From NCBI GenBank assembly GCA_964585225.1, contig CAZPCZ010000062.1, forward strand, positions 1-8,411: DNA of 8,411 nt, read 5' to 3'. The position numbers were made by a program, and so were the translations under genes. Of the stretch, positions 4,636 through 8,411 are shown in pieces. Each line of letters starts with the position of its first letter. Positions within the stretch are counted from its first letter, which is position 1. The stretch comes from CAZPCZ01 sp964585225 (GTDB lineage Bacteria; Patescibacteriota; Patescibacteriia; JACPHY01). The notes under the pieces were generated by a model. It made no database searches. It was not told the DNA's origin and saw only the letters and a list, made by a program, of their open reading frames with translations.

Positions 4636-6480
4636 TTACCCGAAGTACTTCTCCCTATAAAACCGAATCAGTTGCTCAATTTCAGGAATCGCGCCCGGAT
4701 CGCCAACGCCGACCTTCAGTTTCTTCTGGACCTCCTCGAGCGTTTGCGCGCCTTCGAGCACCGCTTCCTCGATGTCGTGGTCGGTGATGTTGAGGCGAGC
4801 GTCCACGACCTTCGCGCCATCAACCATGATTCGCTCCGGCTGATTCGAGGCACGGAAGTACTCGTTCACCGCCTTGCGGAACGCCTTGTCCGCGAGCACC
4901 GAGCAGTGAATCTTCCGATCCGGAAGCCCGGCGAGCCGCTCCATGACGTGCTGCGGTTTAATCTTCAGCGCGTCATCAATCTTCATGCCGCCACCCTCCG
5001 TGACCATCACAGAGAACATGGACGTGGAGGCGATCGCGGAACCGCACCCGAACGTCTGCCACTTGAGATCCGTGATACGATCCTCGGCACGGTCCACCTT
5101 GATCCAAATCTTCATGACGTCCCCGCAGTTGTGTACCGCGAATGCATCGGTGAGGTACGTATGTGGGCCGGGGACCTCGACGTTTCGAAGGCGTTCACTT
5201 GGCTGCGGTACACGCTCAACGGACGTAATGGGGACGTACGCCGCCTCATCATCCGTCCACACCCATCGCGCCGTCCGACGCTTCGGCCATACGAACGCAA
5301 TGCCGAGAATCGCGCAGAGCCGCTCGAGTGATGCGATGTCCCCGACATGCAATCGATACGCGCGCCGATGGTTCGTATCCGCGCTCCGATGTGCCTCCTC
5401 GACGTAGAATGCCGGGACAATCCGCTGTCGCAGGAGGAGAAACTTGAGCTGCTGTGCGAGCAGCGACGAAATCGTCGTATATCCTGCGCGGGGATTCCGA
5501 CGTGTGAGGTTCACGTGTCCATCACCGCGCCAACACCCAAGGATGAAAGCCCGCTGCACATCGAGGGGTAGGAACAGCCACTCGTGTGGGATGTGTTTCT
5601 CCGCAGCTCCTGCACCGAACGTCGCACGGAGGAATTTTGCGAGATGCACATTGTACACGCACACATCGAGACGCGCTCCGCGCACCTTCAATGTTGCTGA
5701 GAGCCCGAAGTACCGCTGCACGAGATCACGAACCCGCTCGCCGTACGCGAGTTCATGCACACCAAAAACAAATCCAAGTTCCGTCTCCCGTGTATATCCT
5801 TCGGCGATAAAGTATCCGAACAATTCGAGGAGGTCCGGCTCGATCGGTAATCGCGTGGGAATGGCCCGACTCTTGAAATCATACGACGCACGATCAACGG
5901 GCACGTGGATACGTGCAAGACGCCGAATGACCTTCGGAATAGGATACACACAGATATCCCGCGCCTCGAGTTCAGCCGCATGGTTCCATGCCGTCGGGAT
6001 CCGCTGTTTGTACTCGACGCGACGATACGTATCCGTTTTCGGGAGTTGCTTCGACTGGATAAGGTGATCTCCCGTGAGCACAATGCCCCCGAGCTTCGTC
6101 GTGATGCGGTAGCACTGCTCCTCAATCCTAGGACGATACTGACGATCGACTTCGTGATCCTTTCCATCATGTGCGAACACTCGATCGCCAACCTGAACCT
6201 CATCGATCGTTTTCATCCCAGAGATCGTTGGAATGATCGTATCCGGCGCGAGACATGCGGGGCTCCCGACCATTCCGACCGCGTCGAACTCGCCCTCTTT
6301 CGGATCTTCCAAAAGAAGGTTGCGCGGATTGAAGAAGTGATCCTTCACGATCGGCGAGTACACCCACTTCTCACCGGTGTGCTGGTTCACGATCTCCGCA
6401 CCCGCCATGTCCTTGTTCGTCAGTGGTTTCTTTGGATTCACCATAGAAGCATCGAATCTGTTGGAGCGCAACTCCCCCAC
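4636..6480 (-). CDS. iscU: IscU/NifU-type Fe-S scaffold precursor, interrupted by an intein
   Basis: The 614-residue precursor gives a predicted 238-residue scaffold once residues 76-451 are removed. The N-extein has a roughly 40-residue leader, then YSPIVKDHFFNPRN and GMVGSPA, as in IscU. The C-extein begins C452-GDVMKIWIKV, then FGCGSAIASTS (C479) and KIHCSVLADKA (C526). These are the three cysteines and the aspartate that hold the nascent [2Fe-2S] cluster. The last 60 residues (VVDARLNITDHDI, then GVGDPGAIPEIE) align by pattern with the NifU central BFD-like [2Fe-2S] domain. D560, R562, D594 and A597 stand where its four cysteines should be. The GTG at 6480 has GGAG nine bases upstream; the ATG at 6444 is an alternative. 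It follows iscS by 47 bases and precedes nfu. Confidence 0.93.
   Translation of the reverse strand: MGELRSNRFDASMVNPKKPLTNKDMAGAEIVNQHTGEKWVYSPIVKDHFFNPRNLLLEDPKEGEFDAVGMVGSPACLAPDTIIPTISGMKTIDEVQVGDRVFAHDGKDHEVDRQYRPRIEEQCYRITTKLGGIVLTGDHLIQSKQLPKTDTYRRVEYKQRIPTAWNHAAELEARDICVYPIPKVIRRLARIHVPVDRASYDFKSRAIPTRLPIEPDLLELFGYFIAEGYTRETELGFVFGVHELAYGERVRDLVQRYFGLSATLKVRGARLDVCVYNVHLAKFLRATFGAGAAEKHIPHEWLFLPLDVQRAFILGCWRGDGHVNLTRRNPRAGYTTISSLLAQQLKFLLLRQRIVPAFYVEEAHRSADTNHRRAYRLHVGDIASLERLCAILGIAFVWPKRRTARWVWTDDEAAYVPITSVERVPQPSERLRNVEVPGPHTYLTDAFAVHNCGDVMKIWIKVDRAEDRITDLKWQTFGCGSAIASTSMFSVMVTEGGGMKIDDALKIKPQHVMERLAGLPDRKIHCSVLADKAFRKAVNEYFRASNQPERIMVDGAKVVDARLNITDHDIEEAVLEGAQTLEEVQKKLKVGVGDPGAIPEIEQLIRFYREKYFG
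5128..6255 (-). mobile_element. Intein with LAGLIDADG homing endonuclease, inserted before the scaffold's first cluster cysteine
   Basis: A 376-residue in-frame insertion from C76 to N451 of the precursor. Splicing blocks are all present. Block A is C76-LAPDTIIPT. Block B is GGIVLTGDH with the TxxH signature (T136, H139). Block F is NVEVPGPHTYLTDAF. Block G is A-V-H450-N451, followed by extein C452. This is a standard class 1, cysteine-initiated intein with penultimate His and terminal Asn, so autocatalytic splicing should work. Further cysteines at 123, 177, 274, 316 and 389 could form disulfides or bind metals. Removing it restores a continuous GSPA-CGDVM scaffold motif, which proves the boundaries well. 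SufB, another Fe-S assembly protein, is a known intein host in mycobacteria. I cannot confirm whether IscU inteins are on record. Confidence 0.95.
5296..5835 (-). other. LAGLIDADG (DOD) homing endonuclease domain inside the intein
   Basis: Precursor residues of about 216-395. The first dodecapeptide is LLELFGYFIAEGY, with acidic E227. The linker KHIPHEW is block D-like. The second dodecapeptide is RAFILGCWRGDGHV, with acidic D320. SSLLAQQLKFLLLRQRI is a block H-like helix. Both catalytic acidic positions are kept and the frame is open, so the endonuclease may still cut intein-less alleles. This suggests recent or ongoing homing rather than a decayed element. Confidence 0.85.
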
Positions 6481-6491
6481 CCCCTCTCGCT

Positions 6492-6510
6492 CCCCCTCTC
6501 AAAGAGGGGG
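6492..6510 (-). promoter_or_regulatory. Hairpin in the iscS-iscU spacer, next to the scaffold start
   Basis: CCCCCTCT (6492-6499) and AGAGGGGG (6503-6510) form a perfect 8-bp stem with a 3-base loop. It lies within the 47 bases between iscS and the GTG start. Its proximal arm overlaps the GGGGGAG that would serve as Shine-Dalgarno for the GTG at 6480. It could lower or set scaffold translation relative to iscS. No U-tract follows on the minus strand. Confidence 0.4.
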
Positions 6511-6527
6511 AGAAAAGCGGGGACACC

Positions 6528-7850
6528 TCAGTTCTGCATTTTGCGTTCTGCGTTTTGCATTTTCGCTTTCTCCCAATGTGGCCTCCCCATCGATGCGAAC
6601 GCGCCGGCCATATCCTTCGAGGCACCCGAGCCGACGACCTTCCGACTGTCGAGCTCGAGCTTCACCGGTGAGATCTTTCGGAGTTTCTCAACGATGCTCG
6701 GGAGAACGTCGAGCACGTACTCGATGTCTTCCACCGTCGTCGACCGCCCGAGCGTGAACCGGATGCTCGCGTGCGCGTACTCGTACGGGCGTCCGATGGC
6801 GAGGATGACGTGGCTCGGGTCGAGGGACTGCGAATCACACGCGGAGCCGGTCGCCGCTGCAATACCCTTCGCATCGAGGTAGAGGAGCATGGCCTCGCCT
6901 TCGATATCGAGGATGGACACATTCACGTTGTTCGGGAGGCGCTCGGTCGGGTGGCCGTTGAGCACGACCTTCGGCACGCGCTCCATGATGCCGGCGATGA
7001 GCTGGTCGCGGAGCTTCGTGAGTCGCTGCCCCTCTTCCTCGCGCTGCGCTTCGGCGATCTCAAGCGCGGTGGCGAGGCCGATAATCCCAGCAACATTCTC
7101 CGTGCCCGAACGCAGCCGCTGCTCCTGACCGCCGCCGTACACGATCGGCTCACACCGCACGCCGCGCCGAACATAGAGTACGCCGGTCCCCTTCGGGCCG
7201 TAGATCTTCGACCCGTTGATCGTCAGGAAGTCCGCGCCGAGCTTCTGGACATCGAGGTCCAGCGCACCCGCAGCCTGGCACGCATCGGTGTGGAGGAATG
7301 GGGGCTCCGTTGGCTTGCGGCCATGCTCGCGCTTCCAATCGCGAATGACCTTCGCAATCGCCTTGATCGGCTCAATCGTCCCGATCTCATTATTCGCAGC
7401 CATGATCGAGATGAGCGAGGTCTCCGGACGGAGCGCAGTACGCACAATCTCTGGATCGACGGACCCGTACTGATCCACCGGCAGGAACGTAACATCGAAC
7501 CCCTCCTTCCGGAGGCGCTCAGCCGCATTGAGCACCGCGTGGTGTTCGATCGCAGAGACGATGACGTGGTTCCCTCGAGCGCGGTAGTAGCGAGCGACGC
7601 CGAGCACCGCCATGTTGTCACTCTCGGTTCCGCTGCCGGTGAAGATGATCTCCTCTGGGCTGCAGTGGAGTACCGCGGCAACCTGTTTGCGCGCGCGGTC
7701 GAGCGCCTCCTTCGCCCGGCGACCGGCTGCGTAGAGCGCGGATGGATTCCCGTACTCCACGGTGAGGCACGGTTCCATGGCCGCACGGACTCGCGGGTCG
7801 AGCGGTGTGGTCGCGGCGTGGTCCAAGTAGACAGTTCGCGTATCACTCAT
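6528..7850 (-). CDS. iscS: Cysteine desulfurase IscS/NifS
   Basis: A 440-residue PLP enzyme that takes sulphur from L-cysteine, leaving alanine, and passes it to the scaffold as persulfide. Features are YLDHAATTP at the start, TGSGTESDN for cofactor phosphate, E102-H-H, D189 under the ring in HTDACQAAG, K215 (NGSKIYGPKG) as the Schiff-base lysine and SGTEN. The loop cysteine is C338 in GSACDSQSLDPSHV, which matches group I (IscS/NifS) rather than SufS. Length exceeds the usual 390-405 by a tail of about 40 residues. The tail's last 13 residues (KAKMQNAERKMQN) come from a heptamer DNA repeat, so the normal stop may have been lost. The ATG at 7850 follows another repeat tract directly and has no Shine-Dalgarno. 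The regulator gene lies 50 bases upstream and the scaffold 47 downstream. Confidence 0.96.
   Translation of the reverse strand: MSDTRTVYLDHAATTPLDPRVRAAMEPCLTVEYGNPSALYAAGRRAKEALDRARKQVAAVLHCSPEEIIFTGSGTESDNMAVLGVARYYRARGNHVIVSAIEHHAVLNAAERLRKEGFDVTFLPVDQYGSVDPEIVRTALRPETSLISIMAANNEIGTIEPIKAIAKVIRDWKREHGRKPTEPPFLHTDACQAAGALDLDVQKLGADFLTINGSKIYGPKGTGVLYVRRGVRCEPIVYGGGQEQRLRSGTENVAGIIGLATALEIAEAQREEEGQRLTKLRDQLIAGIMERVPKVVLNGHPTERLPNNVNVSILDIEGEAMLLYLDAKGIAAATGSACDSQSLDPSHVILAIGRPYEYAHASIRFTLGRSTTVEDIEYVLDVLPSIVEKLRKISPVKLELDSRKVVGSGASKDMAGAFASMGRPHWEKAKMQNAERKMQN
6532..6566. repeat. Period-7 TTYTGCR tandem repeat at the iscS 3' end
   Basis: Consecutive heptamers TTCTGCA (6532), TTTTGCG (6539), TTCTGCG (6546), TTTTGCA (6553) and a degenerate TTTTCGC (6560) run in perfect seven-base register. 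The array lies inside the iscS reading frame and encodes its terminal KMQNAERKMQN. It differs in sequence from the AGCT and TTCG heptamers elsewhere in the window but shares the period. Confidence 0.75.
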
Positions 7851-7855
7851 AAACC

Positions 7856-7957
7856 CGAAGCTCGAAATCCGAAATTCGAAACAAACTCGAATGTTCGAAT
7901 TTAGGAATTTTGATTTTGGATTTGTTTCGGATTTCGATATTCGGATTTTGGATTTCC
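7856..7957. repeat. Two period-7 tracts in inverted orientation between the Rrf2 regulator and iscS
   Basis: CGAA starts at 7856, 7863, 7870 and 7877, and more loosely at 7888 and 7896. TTCG starts at 7926, 7933 and 7940, with variants at 7947 and 7954. Both have a seven-base period and are reverse-complementary in type. The stretch 7860-7882 can pair with 7924-7946 with few mismatches, across a loop of about 40 bases. The first tract fills the 50-base spacer. The second encodes the C-terminal tail of the regulator, whose stop (7901-7903) lies between them. Confidence 0.7.
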
Positions 7958-8407
7958 GTCCGACACGAGGTCCGCGAGCGTCGTGGAATCGAGTTCCCGA
8001 TCAATCGCTGTCTTGAGCTTTCCGAAAAAGTGACGACTCACGCAGCGGCCCTCGGCCGGGCACGACGCTCCGGCGGTCGCATCCTGGCAGTGCGCGAGAA
8101 TGACCGGACCGTCGAGCAGACGAACGGCCTCACCCATCGTGATATGCTCCAGCGGCTTTGCGAGCACGTACCCGCCGCGACGACCGCGCGCACTGCGGAC
8201 GATGCCGCCCGCACGCAAGCATCGAACGAGCTCTTCGAGGTACCCCTCGGAGAGGTGCATCTCCTTCGCGACTGAACGGATGCTCAACGGCTTGCCCGTC
8301 GCCGATTCCCGTGCGAGTTCGGCTAGGAATACCAGCCCATGATGGCTCCGGCTGGAAATTCGAAAGTAGCGGGATAGTTCGATGGTGCTCGCCAGTGGCG
8401 TTGTCAT
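7901..8407 (-). CDS. iscR: Rrf2-family transcriptional regulator, IscR-like
   Basis: A 168-residue DNA-binding regulator. The winged helix is clear: SIRSVAKEMHLSEGYLEEL (recognition region, 42-60), then LRAGGIVRSARGRRGGYVLAK for the wing. Three cysteines, C107, C116 and C122 (HC, then SCPAEGRCV), sit where IscR binds its [2Fe-2S] cluster. The first gap is eight residues rather than the five of E. coli IscR. It probably senses Fe-S status and controls the cluster starting with itself, as in other isc operons. Its operator would lie beyond the right edge, since only four bases precede the ATG at 8407. That also hides the ribosome site. The last 18 or so residues (NPKSEYRNPKQIQNQNS) are repeat-encoded and atypical. 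The family call is firm; IscR function is likely. Confidence 0.9.
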   Translation of the reverse strand: MTTPLASTIELSRYFRISSRSHHGLVFLAELARESATGKPLSIRSVAKEMHLSEGYLEELVRCLRAGGIVRSARGRRGGYVLAKPLEHITMGEAVRLLDGPVILAHCQDATAGASCPAEGRCVSRHFFGKLKTAIDRELDSTTLADLVSDGNPKSEYRNPKQIQNQNS

Positions 8408-8411
8408 AGTT

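Noticed and set aside
4630..7904. Long plus-strand open frames opposite iscU and iscS
   Set aside because: They are GC-driven shadows. The minus strand carries well-recognised conserved proteins throughout, and the plus-strand products match no family pattern.
7856..7957. CRISPR array
   Set aside because: The repeat unit is seven bases without spacers of uniform length, and no cas gene is nearby.

Overview
This window is one long minus-strand gene cluster read from right to left, with no convincing plus-strand gene. The theme is iron-sulphur cluster assembly followed by defence against oxidants. The organism is a bacterium with fairly GC-rich DNA and the standard code. Genes are small and tightly packed, Shine-Dalgarno sequences are mostly weak, and spacers are full of short degenerate repeats. 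That pattern fits an uncultivated environmental lineage. Patescibacteria/CPR is my guess, but nothing here proves a phylum.

Right part (about 8407 down to 4284), the ISC-type module. It runs in the order: an Rrf2/IscR-like regulator with three cysteines, the cysteine desulfurase IscS, an IscU/NifU-type scaffold, and a stand-alone Nfu (NifU C-terminal domain) protein. The highlight is the scaffold gene. It is interrupted in frame by a 376-residue intein with an apparently intact LAGLIDADG homing endonuclease. The intein sits directly before the first cluster-ligand cysteine, so that residue is also the +1 splicing nucleophile. The spliced scaffold (238 residues) ends in what looks like a NifU central [2Fe-2S] domain that has lost all four ligand cysteines. 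A strong hairpin follows nfu.

Middle part (about 4201 to 2455). It holds an unrecognised small helical protein, a MntA-type minimal nucleotidyltransferase overlapping a truncated HEPN (HepT-like) remnant, and a ferredoxin with a Cys-Ala-Cys-Cys pattern expected for a [3Fe-4S] cluster. Two unrecognised small proteins follow. This stretch looks like accessory material placed between the Fe-S module and the oxidant module, although it is packed in the same direction.

Left part (2455 to 37), the oxidant-defence module. It contains an Fe/Mn superoxide dismutase, a typical 2-Cys peroxiredoxin, a small YHS/TRASH-like four-cysteine protein, a CPYC glutaredoxin and a TauE/SafE-type membrane transporter. 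Superoxide goes to peroxide and then water, thiols are repaired by glutaredoxin, and sulphur anions may be exported. All of this would protect the Fe-S machinery upstream.

Short repeats recur across the window. Period-7 arrays of different sequence lie at the regulator/iscS, iscS/iscU and sod/prx junctions. An ATTCG-rich inverted repeat lies between iscU and nfu. A 19-bp dispersed-repeat-like element sits in frame inside the SOD gene. Several have been absorbed into protein C-termini. No rRNA, tRNA, CRISPR array or insertion sequence was seen. No promoter could be supported, because the likely main promoter lies beyond the right edge.
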